Shown here: positions 34,486 through 46,100 of the stretch, one piece after another | Numbering within the stretch: the first letter of the stretch is position 1 | Layout: each line of letters starts with the position of its first letter | NCBI GenBank assembly: GCA_003435055.1 | Contig: QUMM01000002.1 | Coordinates: forward strand, 124,001-188,000 | Source of the DNA: Lachnospiraceae bacterium OF09-6 | Lineage (GTDB): Bacteria > Bacillota > Clostridia > Lachnospirales > Lachnospiraceae | Reading direction: 5' to 3' | Length of the DNA stretch: 64,000 nt | Notes under the pieces: model-generated | What the model was told of the DNA's origin: nothing | What the model saw: the letters and a program-made list of their open reading frames with translations, nothing else | The model's database searches: none | Position numbers and translations under genes: made by a program

Positions 34486-36846
34486 ATGACAGAAGAAATG
34501 AAGCATATCCCCGCAGTAGCACTGCGGGGCATGACGATTCTTCCGGCTATGATTGTTCATTTTGATATCAGTCGGGAGATGTCGATAAAAGCCGTGGAAC
34601 AGGCTATGCTGAGTGACCAGAAGCTGTTTGTGGTAACTCAGAAGGATCCGGAGGTATCAGAACCTGTGCTGGATGATCTGTATCGGATCGGCACGATTGT
34701 GGAGATTAAGCAGGTGATCAAGATGCCAAAGAATATTCTTCGCGTACTGGCAGAAGGAATACAGAGAGCAGAGCTGGTGGACATTTCAGACAATCCAGAG
34801 TATCTGGATGCAGATATCCTGACTTTTGTAGAAGAAGATACGATGAATCAGAATACAAAAGAAGCATTGCTTCGTTCCATGAAAGAAACCTTTGAACGTT
34901 ACTGCAGCGTAAATGGCAAGGTCAGCAAGGAACTGATCAGCCAGATTATGGAATTAAATGATCTGGAAAAGGCTACGGCACAGATTGCCATGAATATTCC
35001 ACTTTATTATGAGCAGAAACAAAAGGTTCTGGAAGCAGTGGAACTGAAGGAACGTTGTGAATTGCTTTGTTCCATCATGGAGAATGAGATTCAGATTCTT
35101 CAGATCAAGATTGAGATTCAGGAGAAGGTAAAAGAACGGATTGACAAGAATCAGCGGGAATATATTATGCGTGAGCAGATGAAGCTGATCCGGGAAGAAT
35201 TAAAAGAAGATAATGTAAATGAAGCAGATCAGTTCGAGGAAGAACTGAAAAAACTGAAAGCATCCAAAGAAGTAAAAGAAAAGATCCAGAAGGAGATTCA
35301 GCGTTATCGTAACATAGGCATGAACTCAGGAGAAAGCTCTGTGATTCGTGGTTACATTGAGACACTTCTGGAAATGCCGTGGGACAAAGCGTCCAAGGAC
35401 AGCAAAGATATTGAGCGAGCCAGAGAAATTCTGGAAGCAGATCATTATGGGCTGGAAAAAGTCAAAGAACGTATCCTGGAGTTCTTATCCGTCCGTATTC
35501 TGACTAAAAAGGGAGACAGCCCGATTCTTTGTCTGGTGGGACCTCCTGGAACAGGAAAGACTTCCATTGCACGATCCATTGCAAAGGCACTGGATAAAAA
35601 GTATGTTCGTATCAGTCTGGGTGGAGTCAGAGATGAAGCAGAGATTCGCGGACACCGCAGAACTTATATCGGGGCAATGCCAGGACGAATTGCCAATGGA
35701 ATCCGGACAGCAGGTGTGAAGAATCCACTAATGCTGCTGGATGAGATTGATAAACTGAGCAGTGATTATAAAGGAGATACTGCATCCGCCATGTTGGAAG
35801 TGCTGGATGGGGAACAGAACGTAAAATTCCGTGATCATTATATTGAGATTCCTCTGGATCTGTCAGAAGTGCTCTTTATTGCAACAGCTAATGATGTACA
35901 GAGTATACCAAGACCACTTCTGGATCGTATGGAACTGATTGAGGTCACCAGCTATACTGAGAATGAGAAGTTCCACATTGCGAAGGAACATCTCTGGATC
36001 AAGCAGGTGGAGAAAAATGGACTGAACCCGGAAAAGATCAGTATTACAGATGATGCACTGCGAAAAGTGATCTCTGGCTATACCAGAGAAGCAGGAGTGC
36101 GTGGCCTGGAGCGAAAACTGGGAGAGATCTGCAGAAAAGCGGCAAGAGAGACACTGGAAAAGAAAAAGAAATCCGTAAAGATCACAGAAGAGAATCTGGA
36201 AAAGTATCTTGGAAAAGTACGTTTTACAATTCAGACGCTGAATGATCAGGATGAGATCGGTATTGTAAGAGGACTGGCCTGGACCAGTGTAGGTGGAGAT
36301 ACTCTTCAGATTGAAGTAAATACCATGCCGGGAAGAGGCGAATTCAGACTGACAGGTCAGCTAGGTGATGTAATGAAGGAATCTGCACAGGCAGGTATCA
36401 GTTACATAAGATCTGTGAGCAGCCAGTATCATATCTCAGACGAATATTTCCGTAAACATGATATTCATATCCATATTCCAGAAGGAGCTGTTCCAAAGGA
36501 TGGTCCATCTGCTGGTGTGACGATGGTGACAGCTATGATTTCAGCGATTACGAAGATTCCGGTACGGGCTGATGTAGCAATGACCGGAGAGATTACTTTA
36601 AGAGGCAGAGTGCTGCCGATCGGCGGACTCAAAGAAAAGCTTCTGGCAGCAAGGAACGCAGGCATGAAGATTGTTTTTGTGCCGTCCAAGAATAAGCCAG
36701 ATGTAGAAGAGATCTCCACTGAGATCACAAAAGGACTGGATATTCGTTACGCAGAGACCATGGAAGATATTCTGCAGGTGGCACTGACTGGAAAGATTCC
36801 TGAGAAGAAGTCTGGGAAAAAGAAGAAGAAAGTAGAAGATGAATAG
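34486..36846 (+). CDS. lon: Endopeptidase La (Lon protease)
   Basis: ATP-dependent protease for damaged and regulatory proteins. 786 residues: N-terminal LON substrate domain (IPAVALRGMTILPAMIVHFD), coiled middle region, AAA+ domain with Walker A GPPGTGKTS and Walker B PLMLLDEIDKL, and the protease domain with the Ser-Lys dyad (PKDGPSAGVTMVTA; GGLKEKLLAARNAG). The end is lysine-rich (KKSGKKKKKVEDE). It starts 9 bases after clpX without its own promoter, so it is part of the same transcript. Confidence 0.95.
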   Translation: MTEEMKHIPAVALRGMTILPAMIVHFDISREMSIKAVEQAMLSDQKLFVVTQKDPEVSEPVLDDLYRIGTIVEIKQVIKMPKNILRVLAEGIQRAELVDISDNPEYLDADILTFVEEDTMNQNTKEALLRSMKETFERYCSVNGKVSKELISQIMELNDLEKATAQIAMNIPLYYEQKQKVLEAVELKERCELLCSIMENEIQILQIKIEIQEKVKERIDKNQREYIMREQMKLIREELKEDNVNEADQFEEELKKLKASKEVKEKIQKEIQRYRNIGMNSGESSVIRGYIETLLEMPWDKASKDSKDIERAREILEADHYGLEKVKERILEFLSVRILTKKGDSPILCLVGPPGTGKTSIARSIAKALDKKYVRISLGGVRDEAEIRGHRRTYIGAMPGRIANGIRTAGVKNPLMLLDEIDKLSSDYKGDTASAMLEVLDGEQNVKFRDHYIEIPLDLSEVLFIATANDVQSIPRPLLDRMELIEVTSYTENEKFHIAKEHLWIKQVEKNGLNPEKISITDDALRKVISGYTREAGVRGLERKLGEICRKAARETLEKKKKSVKITEENLEKYLGKVRFTIQTLNDQDEIGIVRGLAWTSVGGDTLQIEVNTMPGRGEFRLTGQLGDVMKESAQAGISYIRSVSSQYHISDEYFRKHDIHIHIPEGAVPKDGPSAGVTMVTAMISAITKIPVRADVAMTGEITLRGRVLPIGGLKEKLLAARNAGMKIVFVPSKNKPDVEEISTEITKGLDIRYAETMEDILQVALTGKIPEKKSGKKKKKVEDE

Positions 36847-36900
36847 AGTGCGCTCTCATAAGCTGATCTGGCAGAGGGCTGCAAATAACAGGAGAAACGA

Positions 36901-37494
36901 ATGGTTATAAAAAATGTAGCATTGGAAACAGTGTGCGGTATTACCAGTGTATTACCGGCGAATACGAAAATTGAAGTTGCGTTTGCAGGAAAATCCAACG
37001 TGGGTAAGTCCTCTCTGATCAATGCACTGATGAATCGTAAGTCACTGGCACGTACCAGTGCACAGCCGGGAAAGACACAGACCATTAATTTTTATAATAT
37101 TAATGATGCTATGTATCTGGTGGATTTGCCAGGATACGGATATGCGAAGGTATCCCAGTCTGAGAAAGAAAAATGGGGCAAGCTGATCGAACGATATCTG
37201 CAGAAGTCACAGATGCTCAAGGCAGTTTTCCTGCTGATCGATATCCGCCATGATCCGTCAGCTAATGACAAAATGATGTATGACTGGATTATTTACAATG
37301 GATATGAGCCAATTATCATTGCCACCAAGCTGGATAAGATCAAACGAAGTCAGCTTCAGAAACAGGTCAAGGCGATCAAGACCGGGCTGAATATGAAGTC
37401 AGATGGAATTGTGATTCCATTTTCCGCAGAGACTAAGCAGGGACGCGAGGAGATCTGGAATCTGATTGACAGCTGGCTGGAAACTGAACAATAA
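36901..37494 (+). CDS. engB: Ribosome biogenesis GTP-binding protein EngB (YsxC/YihA)
   Basis: A GTPase needed for 50S subunit assembly. 197 residues: G1 AGKSNVGKSSLIN, G2 PGKTQTINFY, G3 DLPGYGYAKV, G4 TKLDK and G5-region FSAETKQG. CAGGAGAAAC precedes the ATG. The lon-engB order is conserved in Firmicutes. Confidence 0.95.
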   Translation: MVIKNVALETVCGITSVLPANTKIEVAFAGKSNVGKSSLINALMNRKSLARTSAQPGKTQTINFYNINDAMYLVDLPGYGYAKVSQSEKEKWGKLIERYLQKSQMLKAVFLLIDIRHDPSANDKMMYDWIIYNGYEPIIIATKLDKIKRSQLQKQVKAIKTGLNMKSDGIVIPFSAETKQGREEIWNLIDSWLETEQ

Positions 37495-37511
37495 AATGGA
37501 TTTAAACGGAC

Positions 37512-37580
37512 GAACACTCTAGGTTATTATCTCCAGACGTGCTGTGCTACGGTCTGGAGTACAATAACCATAGAGTGTTC
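37512..37580. repeat. Long imperfect inverted repeat after engB
   Basis: The left arm GAACACTCTA, GTTATT, CTCCAGAC (37512-37538) pairs with GTCTGGAG, AATAAC, TAGAGTGTTC (37552-37580): 24 base pairs with small bulges around a 13-base loop. No T-run follows, so a simple terminator is unlikely. It may be a miniature mobile element or a structured RNA. Confidence 0.7.
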
Positions 37581-37616
37581 TGTGCTTCTATGGCTCTGTA
37601 GTTTGAGGCATACACA

Positions 37617-37711
37617 GGGAGTACGCTGACCCCGGAAAAAGAGAAATACGTAAAATCCGGTGTCAGATGCCAGCAGTACGGGAGGAAACTGACCCTGGAA
37701 AACAAGAAAAA
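37617..37711 (+). repeat. Two diverged direct repeats in the engB-pepF gap
   Basis: GGGAGTACGCTGACCCCGGA (37617) continuing into AAAAGAGAAA, and GGGAGGAAACTGACCCTGGA (37680) continuing into AAACAAGAAA, are about 30-base copies 63 bases apart. The rest of the 353-base gap has no convincing reading frame; an extended -10 box TGATATAAT at 37775-37783 probably serves pepF. Confidence 0.55.
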
Positions 37712-37846
37712 TTTGAAATTTGTGACTAGATAGTGTCGGAAGAGGAAGATATCTGGTTATGAAGAGTAAATTTTTGATATAATACCATTACAATCGGAAT
37801 GCTCTATATCTATAGGGTGTTTTGCCATATTAAGGAGGTTTGCAGT

Positions 37847-39652
37847 ATGAAGCGACAGGAACAGCGGGTGGAAAATACCTGGCGTCTGGAGGATCTTTAT
37901 GAGAATGAGGTGCTTTTTTCACAGGATGCGGAAAAGCTGGATGCATGGATGGAGCAGTTCGCAGAACTTCAGGGAACGTTGCAAGATGGAGCAGAAGCCC
38001 TTGAAAAAGCATTGAAGCTTTACGAAGAGATGAATCAGCTCTTTGAGAAGCTGTATGTGTATGCCAATCAACGAAATCATGAGGATACAGCCAATGCAAA
38101 GTATCAGAAGATGAGCGGAGAGACGCAGATCATGGCGGCGAAGATGAATCAGGTGACGTCCTGGCTGGAGCCGGAGATTCTGATGCTGGATGAAGGAACA
38201 CTGAAAAATGAGGTGGATCAGGTACCGGAACTGAAAAAATATGACTGGTTTCTGAATCAGATTATCAGAAAAAAGGCTCATATTCTGGATCCGGAGAAAG
38301 AGGAATTACTGGCAAAAGCAGGAGAACTGGCTCAGACTCCATCCAATGTGTTTGCCATGTTCAATAATGCAGATATTACATTTCCAGAGATTACAGATGA
38401 AGAGGGGGAGAAAAAGAAGCTTACAGTCGGAACCTATATTTCCTATATGGAAAGCAGGGATCGTACGCTGAGGAAGCATGCATTCAAAGCACTGTATGGA
38501 GAGTATCGGCAGTATAGTAATACGCTGTCAGCAGCTTATTATGGCAATGCAAAGCAGGCAGACTTTTTTGCAAAGGAGCATCGTTATGCCAATGCCATGG
38601 AAGAGGCGTTAGATAGTAACAGCATTCCGGTAGAAGTGTACCAGAATCTGATTGCAACTATGAAAAAACGGCTTCCAGTCATGTATCGTTATGTGGCTCT
38701 TCGAAAAAAACTGCTTGGTCTGGAAGAACTGCATATGTATGATGTTTATGTGCCAATGGTAGAAACACCGGAAAAGAAATACAGTTTTGAGGAAGCCAAA
38801 GAAATTGTGAAGCAGGCACTGGCACCGCTGGGAGAGGATTATCAGGCACTTCTGCAGGAAGGATTTGACAACCGGTGGATCGATATCTATGAGAATGAAG
38901 GAAAACGGACAGGAGCCTATTCCTGGGGAGCATACGGCACACATCCGTATGTCTTGCTGAATTATCATGGCAGTCTGAATGATGTGTTCACACTGGCTCA
39001 TGAAATGGGACATGCACTGCATTCCTGGCACTCGGATCACAGTCAGACATATCTGTATGCAGGATATAAGATCTTTGTAGCAGAGGTGGCTTCTACCTGT
39101 AACGAAGCACTGCTGATCTCAGATCTGTTGAAACGTTCCAGTGATCCGGTGGAACGAAAGTATCTGATCAATTATTTCCTGGATCAGTTCAAAGGAACGA
39201 TGTATCGCCAGACGATGTTTGCAGAATTCGAGATGCTGACTCATGACATCGTAAGTAAAGGCGGAGTATTGACGGCAGATCAGCTGTGTGAACTGTATCT
39301 GACCTTGAATAAAAAGTATTTTGGAGAAGAAATGATCTCTGATCCGGAGATCGCATACGAGTGGGCACGAATTCCACATTTCTATACACCATTTTATGTG
39401 TACCAGTATGCTACCGGATTTGCGGCAGCTATTGCTATCAGCAGCAAGATTCTGAAGGGAGAAGAGGGAATTGTAGAAAAATACAAGCAGTTTCTGAGTG
39501 GGGGCAGCTCCATGGATCCGATCGATTTGTTAAAGCTTTGTGATGTGGACATGTCTGCCGCACAGCCGATCGAGGAAGCCCTGGATGTATTTGAAAAATA
39601 TTTAAATGAATTGGAAAAAGTATATAAGACTTGCAAAGACGATAACGACTGA
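37847..39652 (+). CDS. pepF: Oligoendopeptidase F (M3B metallopeptidase)
   Basis: A cytoplasmic zinc peptidase of 601 residues cleaving short peptides. The HExxH motif is in FTLAHEMGHALHSW with the third zinc ligand Glu in VAEVASTCNEALL; NYHGSLNDVF and YQYATGFAAAIAIS are family features. ATG 37847 lies 7 bases after AAGGAGG; the longer frame from 37799 would include the ribosome site and is rejected. Confidence 0.93.
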   Translation: MKRQEQRVENTWRLEDLYENEVLFSQDAEKLDAWMEQFAELQGTLQDGAEALEKALKLYEEMNQLFEKLYVYANQRNHEDTANAKYQKMSGETQIMAAKMNQVTSWLEPEILMLDEGTLKNEVDQVPELKKYDWFLNQIIRKKAHILDPEKEELLAKAGELAQTPSNVFAMFNNADITFPEITDEEGEKKKLTVGTYISYMESRDRTLRKHAFKALYGEYRQYSNTLSAAYYGNAKQADFFAKEHRYANAMEEALDSNSIPVEVYQNLIATMKKRLPVMYRYVALRKKLLGLEELHMYDVYVPMVETPEKKYSFEEAKEIVKQALAPLGEDYQALLQEGFDNRWIDIYENEGKRTGAYSWGAYGTHPYVLLNYHGSLNDVFTLAHEMGHALHSWHSDHSQTYLYAGYKIFVAEVASTCNEALLISDLLKRSSDPVERKYLINYFLDQFKGTMYRQTMFAEFEMLTHDIVSKGGVLTADQLCELYLTLNKKYFGEEMISDPEIAYEWARIPHFYTPFYVYQYATGFAAAIAISSKILKGEEGIVEKYKQFLSGGSSMDPIDLLKLCDVDMSAAQPIEEALDVFEKYLNELEKVYKTCKDDND

Positions 39653-39748
39653 TGTATGATGAAAAAATAATATAGAAACGCCTGACAGGTTGACTGATCA
39701 GGCAGATATAGGGATATATGAGCGAAAACAGGGATCGGGAGGAAGACG

Positions 39749-40030
39749 ATGAATACAGTAGAGATTTTGGAACAGCTTCAGCATGATGCAAGAAAAGATG
39801 ATGTATTAAGAAAGACCTTGTTGGACACTCAGACGGCGGTGGATCCACTTCGGGAATTCTGCAGTATCTGCCGCAGACTTGGATATGAACTGTATGAGAT
39901 GGAAGTGGTCAATGCCGGGGAAGAATTCTATGCTTCCATGCGGCGCAGCACAAATGGTGGTGGAGAGAATTCACCGCTGCTGGACGGAGAAGATGACTTC
40001 TATGAACTGTTCATGGCCGGATTAAAATGA
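39749..40030 (+). CDS. Small conserved protein of unknown function, Nif11-like appearance
   Basis: 93 residues starting MNTVEILEQLQHDARKDDVL and containing a helical first half, RLGYELYEMEVVNAGEEFYA and then SMRRSTNGGGENSPLLDGED. The layout (short helices, a GYEL-type turn, a Gly-rich segment) resembles Nif11-type leader peptides and related Clostridia proteins, but I do not recognise a defined family. It has a good GGGAGGAA ribosome site at 39738-39745 and ends 470 bases before valS, ahead of the T-box promoter. Confidence 0.6.
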   Translation: MNTVEILEQLQHDARKDDVLRKTLLDTQTAVDPLREFCSICRRLGYELYEMEVVNAGEEFYASMRRSTNGGGENSPLLDGEDDFYELFMAGLK

Positions 40031-40077
40031 TGGAGAGAAGAAGACATGAAGAATCTGTTTTCACTGGAAGGAAAACC

Positions 40078-40106
40078 TTGACAAACTGGGGACGTTTCGT
40101 TATCAT
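40078..40106 (+). promoter_or_regulatory. Promoter of the valS T-box leader
   Basis: TTGACA (40078-40083), 17-base spacer, TATCAT (40101-40106). Confidence 0.75.
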
Positions 40107-40145
40107 GGAGCATAGAGGTTACTGTGAACAGTAGCACACAGCGAA

Positions 40146-40462
40146 AAGTTATGACAAAGAGGAGTATGTCTGTTATCACGCCAGAGAAGGATGTCCACAG
40201 GCTGGAAGGCACCACGTATCGAGACAGGCAGAAGGTAGCTTTGGAACTGAATGACAGAAGCCAGAGAGCGTATGGATGCAGAGTGATTCTGGATCAGAAA
40301 AGACAGAACTCTGATGGTGCGTAAGTTATTCCGGGAATTCCCGTTACAGAATGCAGAAGATACAGCAGTGCAGACAGGATACGTTTGAGATCTGCTGTGA
40401 ACAAAGGTGGTACCGCGATATTATCGCCCTTTGCATATATTTGTATGCAAGGGGCGTTTTCA
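40146..40462 (+). promoter_or_regulatory. T-box leader (tRNA-Val sensing) of valS
   Basis: The T-box core GGTGGTACCGCG is at 40406-40417, followed by a terminator in which GCCCTTTGCATA (40426-40437) pairs with TATGCAAGGGGC (40444-40455) before TTTT. In stem I, CAAAG with an AGTA box (about 40155-40166) faces GTA-GC-TTTG, so GTA at 40235-40237 is the likely specifier, matching valine. Uncharged tRNA-Val would stabilise the antiterminator and allow valS transcription. Confidence 0.88.
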
Positions 40463-40500
40463 TATTTCAGTTGAAACCACAAGATTTGAAAGGAGCAGTT

Positions 40501-43152
40501 ATGAGCAAAGAATTAGCGAAAACTTATGACCCAAAGGGTCTGGAAGACCGTCTTTACCAGAAATGGGTAGACAACGGATACTTCCATGCAAAAGTCAATC
40601 CAGATAAGAAACCATTTACCATTGTTATGCCGCCGCCAAATGTAACCGGTCAGCTGCATATGGGACATGCACTGGATAACACCATGCAGGACATTCTGAT
40701 CCGTTATAAGAGAATGCAGGGATACGAAGCACTGTGGCAGCCTGGAACAGACCATGCAGCCATTGCCACAGAGGTGAAAGTAACCAACATGCTGAAGGAA
40801 AAAGGCATTGATAAGCATGAAATCGGAAGAGATGCTTTCATGAAATATGCATGGGAATGGAAAGAAGAATATGGCAGCCGCATCATCAACCAGTTAAAGA
40901 AGCTGGGAGCTTCCGCAGACTGGGAAAGAGAACGTTTCACCATGGATGAAGGATGTTCTGAAGCAGTAGAAGAAGTCTTTGTTAAGCTTTATAAAAAGGG
41001 CTGGATCTACAAAGGAAGCCGTATTATCAACTGGTGCCCGGTCTGCCAGACTTCTCTGTCTGATGCAGAAGTGGAGCACGAAGATCAGGACGGATTCTTC
41101 TGGCATATCAACTATCCGGTAGTGGGAGAAGAGGGACGTTTCGTAGAGATCGCTACCACCCGACCGGAAACACTGCTGGGAGATACTGCTGTGGCAGTAA
41201 ATCCGACCGATGAAAGATATACTGACATCGTTGGTAAGATGTTAAAGCTGCCGTTGACTGATCGTGAGATTCCTGTCATCGCAGATGAATACGTAGACAA
41301 AGAATTCGGAACAGGTTGTGTAAAGATCACACCGGCTCATGACCCGAATGACTTTGAAGTTGGAAAACGTCACAATCTGGCCGAGATCAATATTCTGAAT
41401 GATGATGCTACCATTAACGAACTGGGTGGCAAATATGCTGGCATGGATCGTTATGAAGCAAGAAAAGCCATGGTCAAAGATCTGGATGAATTAGGTCTTC
41501 TGGTAAAAGTTGTTCCACACAGCCATGCAGTAGGAACTCATGACAGATGCCACACTACCGTAGAGCCAATGGTAAAACCACAGTGGTTTGTAAAGATGTC
41601 AGACATGGCAAAAGCTTCCATTAAAGCACTGGAAGACGGCGAGCTGACCTTCGTTCCGGAACGTTTTGATAAGACTTATTTACACTGGCTGGAAAATATC
41701 AAGGACTGGTGTATCTCCAGACAGCTGTGGTGGGGACACCGGATCCCGGCTTACTACTGTGATGATTGTGGTGAGATGGTAGTAAATAAAGGCGGCGCAC
41801 CAGAAAAATGTCCGAAATGTGGATGTACACATTTTAAACAGGATGAAGATTCTCTGGATACCTGGTTTTCCTCTGCACTGTGGCCATTTTCCACACTTGG
41901 CTGGCCACACAATACACCGGAGATGAACTATTTCTATCCGACGGATGTATTGGTAACTGGATACGATATTATTTTCTTCTGGGTTATCCGTATGGTATTT
42001 TCAGGACTGGAGCAGACTGGTAAGGCACCGTTCCACCATGTACTGATTCATGGTCTGGTACGTGACTCACAGGGCCGTAAGATGAGTAAGTCTCTTGGAA
42101 ATGGTATTGATCCGCTGGAAGTCATTGATAAATATGGTGCAGATGCGCTGCGTCTGACACTGATGACCGGTAATGCACCAGGAAATGACATGCGTTTCTA
42201 CTGGGAAAGAGTAGAATCCAGCCGTAACTTTGCCAATAAGATCTGGAACGCATCCAGATTTATCATGATGAACCTGGAAAAAGCAGAGGTGCCACAGGAG
42301 ATGCCGACTGATCAGCTGACACAGGCAGATAAATGGATCTTATCCAAAGCCAATACGCTGGCAAAAGATGTGACAGAGAACATGGATAAATTTGAACTGG
42401 GTATTGCGGTACAGAAAGTATATGATTTTATCTGGGAAGAATTCTGTGACTGGTACATTGAGATGGTAAAACCTCGTCTGTACAATGACGAAGATACCAC
42501 GAAAGCTGCTGCACTGTGGACTCTGAAAACAGTACTTGGCAACGCATTAAAACTTCTTCATCCATTTATGCCATTCGTTACAGAAGAGATTTTCTGTACA
42601 CTGAATCCACAGGAAGAATCCATTATGATTTCTGCATGGCCGGAATATACCGACAGCTGGAATTTCGAAGCAGATGAGACGGCAGTAGAGACCATCAAAG
42701 AAGCAGTACGTGCGATTCGAAATGTCAGAACCGGTATGAATGTACCGCCAAGCAAGAAAGCAAAAGTATACGTTGTTTCTGAAAATGAAGCAGTTCGTAA
42801 TATTTTCGAAAATGGTAAAGTCTTCTTTGCTACTCTTGGATATGCCAGTGAAGTACTGATCCAGGCAGATAAAGCAGGTATTGCAGATGATGCAGTATCC
42901 GCAGTAATCCATGAGACAGTGATCTATATGCCATTTGCAGAACTGGTAGATATCGAAAAAGAAATCGAGCGTCTGAAGAAAGAAGAACAGCGTCTCACGA
43001 AAGAACTTGCCCGTGTAAACGGTATGCTTAGCAATGAAAAGTTCGTCAGCAAAGCACCGGCAGCCAAGATTGAAGAAGAAAAAGGCAAGCTGGCAAAATA
43101 CACCGATATGATGGCACAGGTGAAAGAGAGACTGGCACAGTTGTGTAAATAG
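40501..43152 (+). CDS. valS: Valyl-tRNA synthetase
   Basis: Class I synthetase charging tRNA-Val. 883 residues: HIGH motif as [12 protein letters not shown], editing domain ([34 protein letters not shown]), a CxxC zinc segment (YYCDDCGEM then CPKCGCTHF), KMSKS in [11 protein letters not shown] and a C-terminal coiled coil (about 820-883). ATG 40501 follows GAAAGGAG and the T-box; earlier in-frame starts lie inside the leader. Confidence 0.96.
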   Translation: MSKELAKTYDPKGLEDRLYQKWVDNGYFHAKVNPDKKPFTIVMPPPNVTGQLHMGHALDNTMQDILIRYKRMQGYEALWQPGTDHAAIATEVKVTNMLKEKGIDKHEIGRDAFMKYAWEWKEEYGSRIINQLKKLGASADWERERFTMDEGCSEAVEEVFVKLYKKGWIYKGSRIINWCPVCQTSLSDAEVEHEDQDGFFWHINYPVVGEEGRFVEIATTRPETLLGDTAVAVNPTDERYTDIVGKMLKLPLTDREIPVIADEYVDKEFGTGCVKITPAHDPNDFEVGKRHNLAEINILNDDATINELGGKYAGMDRYEARKAMVKDLDELGLLVKVVPHSHAVGTHDRCHTTVEPMVKPQWFVKMSDMAKASIKALEDGELTFVPERFDKTYLHWLENIKDWCISRQLWWGHRIPAYYCDDCGEMVVNKGGAPEKCPKCGCTHFKQDEDSLDTWFSSALWPFSTLGWPHNTPEMNYFYPTDVLVTGYDIIFFWVIRMVFSGLEQTGKAPFHHVLIHGLVRDSQGRKMSKSLGNGIDPLEVIDKYGADALRLTLMTGNAPGNDMRFYWERVESSRNFANKIWNASRFIMMNLEKAEVPQEMPTDQLTQADKWILSKANTLAKDVTENMDKFELGIAVQKVYDFIWEEFCDWYIEMVKPRLYNDEDTTKAAALWTLKTVLGNALKLLHPFMPFVTEEIFCTLNPQEESIMISAWPEYTDSWNFEADETAVETIKEAVRAIRNVRTGMNVPPSKKAKVYVVSENEAVRNIFENGKVFFATLGYASEVLIQADKAGIADDAVSAVIHETVIYMPFAELVDIEKEIERLKKEEQRLTKELARVNGMLSNEKFVSKAPAAKIEEEKGKLAKYTDMMAQVKERLAQLCK

Positions 43153-43161
43153 GAGGAAGGT

Positions 43162-46100
43162 ATGTCCCTTCAGCTAATTTTAGGTAATTCCGGCAGCGGA
43201 AAATCCTATGAATTGTATAAGAACATTATAACAGCTTCGGTTCAGTCACCAGGAACAAAGTTCCTGGTGATTGTGCCGGAGCAATTTACTATGCAGACAC
43301 AGAAAGAACTGGTGCGTCTGCATCCGAAAAAAGGTATTATTAATATTGACATTTTAAGTTTTCAGCGATTGGCTCACCGTATTTTTGAAGAGGTGGGAGC
43401 TGACCGCAGAACAGTACTGGAAGACACCGGAAAGACACTGATGCTGCGCAGGGCAGCAGCCAGACACCGGGACGAGCTACGGGTATTAAAAGGCAATCTG
43501 AATAAAAAAGGTTATCTGGCTCAGATTAAGTCGATGATATCCGAATTTGCCCAGTACGATATTGATCAGGAGAAGATGGAAAGAATGCTGAAGGCCGGGA
43601 AGGAACGGCCTCAGCTTTATTATAAATTAAAAGACCTGGATATTCTTTATCGTGGATTCCAGGAAGAACTGGCAGGAAAATACATTACAGCAGAAGAGAC
43701 CCTGGACGCATTGTGTCAGATAGCAGACCAGTCAGAGATCCTGAAAGGCTGTGTGATTGCGCTGGATGGCTTTACCGGCTTTACCCCAATTCAACAAAAA
43801 CTTCTGAAAGAACTGCTGGTATTGGCAAAAGAAGTATATGTGACAGTGACCATAGACAGCAGAGAGGAGTTTTTCCGCATCTATGGAGAACATGAGTTGT
43901 TTTATCTGAGCAAGAAGACAATCCGCACGTTAAGCCATATGGCAGAAGAATGTGGGTGTGAGATCCTGGAACCACAGATTCTGACAGGAAAGCCGCTGCC
44001 AAGATTCCAAAACAGTCAGGAACTGGGATTCCTGGAGAACAGGATCTTTCGAAGAAGAAAGGGAAAAGTCTGGAATCCTTCTGGAAAAAAGGAAGATATC
44101 AGTATTCATATGGCGGCCAATCCGATGCAGGAGTCTCATTATGTGGGGCGCAGCATACGAAAACTGATCCGGGAAGGCTATCGTTATCAGGAAATCGCCA
44201 TTATAACCGGTGATATGGAGGCATATGGAGATATACTGCCCCATGTATTTCAGGAATATGAAATTCCGATTTTCATGGACAGCAGAAGAACAGTATCTAC
44301 CAATCCCTATATTGAGCTGCTTCGTGCAGTACTGGATCTGGCGAGACAGGATGTGATGGTACCGGGAATTTTTCGTGTCCTGCGGACAGGCCTGTGTGGA
44401 CTGATACCAGAAGAAGTAGATTTACTGGAAAATTATGTGCTGGCTGCCGGTATGAAAAGTCACAGCCGATGGAAGAAGCCATTTGACTGGATTCCGGATG
44501 GATTTCTTCAGGAAGATCTGGATCGTTGTGAAGAAATGCGGCAGCAGATTATGGAACCACTGGAGACTGCAAGAACAGTGCTGCGATCCGGGAAGACAAC
44601 TGTATTGGAAAAGACAAAAGAACTGTATCAGCTTGGGGTACTATTTGGCATACAGCATCAGCTGGCTGAGTATGTGTCCATGTTTGAAAAAGAGGGACGA
44701 CAGGATCTGCAGAAAGAGTATGACCAGGTATATCAGCTGGTGATAGATCTTTTTGATAAGATTGTGGAACTGCTGGGGAAAGAAACATTGCCTTTACAGG
44801 AGTATACGGAACTGCTGGAGACTGGATTTGAAGAACTGAGAGTAGGCATTATACCGCCAACTATGGACCGGGTTCAGATCGGCGATATAGAGCGAACACG
44901 TCTGAAAGATATCCGGGTTCTGTTTTTTATGGGATTAAATGATGGATGGGTGCCGAAAAGCGGCAGTGGCGGAGGAATTCTGTCAGAGATGGAACGGGAG
45001 ACACTGGAGGCATCCAGAGTAGAACTGGCTCCCACTGCAAGAGAAGAAAGCTATATTCAAAAGTTCTATTTGTACCAGAATCTGACAAAGCCATCGGAAA
45101 AGCTGTATCTGTCTTTCTGCAAAGGAAATGCAGACGGCGCATCCATGCGGCCGTCTTATGTGATTCGAACCGTAATGCGTCTGTTCCCGGATATGACCGT
45201 AACAGATGAAGATTATGCAGATGGCATTGTGGAACGTTCTGTGACACCTGAGACTGGAATCACATTGCTGGCAGACGGGCTGCAAAAGATCCGGGAAGAA
45301 TATCCATCCGGGGAATGGATGGAATTGTATCAGTGGTACCGCAGTAGCGATAAATGGCAGAAACAGGCAGAAAACCTGGTTCACGCTGCGTTTCTCAGGT
45401 TTGAAGAAAGTGGAATCAGTAAGGCAGCTGCCAGAAAGCTATATGGAGAAATGCTCAGCAACAGTGTCAGCAGACTGGAAAAGTTTGCATCCTGCGCATT
45501 TGCGCATTTCCTGCAATACGGACTGCAGCTGAAAGAACGTCAGGAATATGAATTCCATCCAGTGGATATGGGAACCATTACCCATCGAATGATTGAACTG
45601 TTTTCCAGAAAAGTGGAACAGGAAGAAGGCGGATGGGAAGGAATGACGGAAGAAGTCCGTGACCGGATTATGGATGAGTGCGTGGATCAGGCAGCAGAAG
45701 AATATGGGCATCAGATTTTGCATAGCAGTGCCAGAAATGAATTTATGATCGAACGGCTCAGACGAATACTGAGAAGGACAGCCTGGGCTCTGCAGAAACA
45801 GATCCTGGCAGGACAGTTCCGGCCGGCAGGCATAGAAGTCTCTTTTTCTCAGGTAGCAGATCTGGATGCTGTAAATCTGGCGCTGTCAGATGAAGAAAAA
45901 ATGAGACTGAAGGGGAAAATTGACCGGATTGATGTCTGTGAAAAGGAGCAGGAAGTCTATATTAAAGTGATCGATTATAAGTCTGGGAACAAATCCTTTG
46001 ATCTGGTGGCACTGTATTATGGTCTGCAGCTGCAGCTGGTGGTATATTTAAATGCTGCAATGGAAATGGAACAACGGATTCACCGTGACAAAGAGATCGT

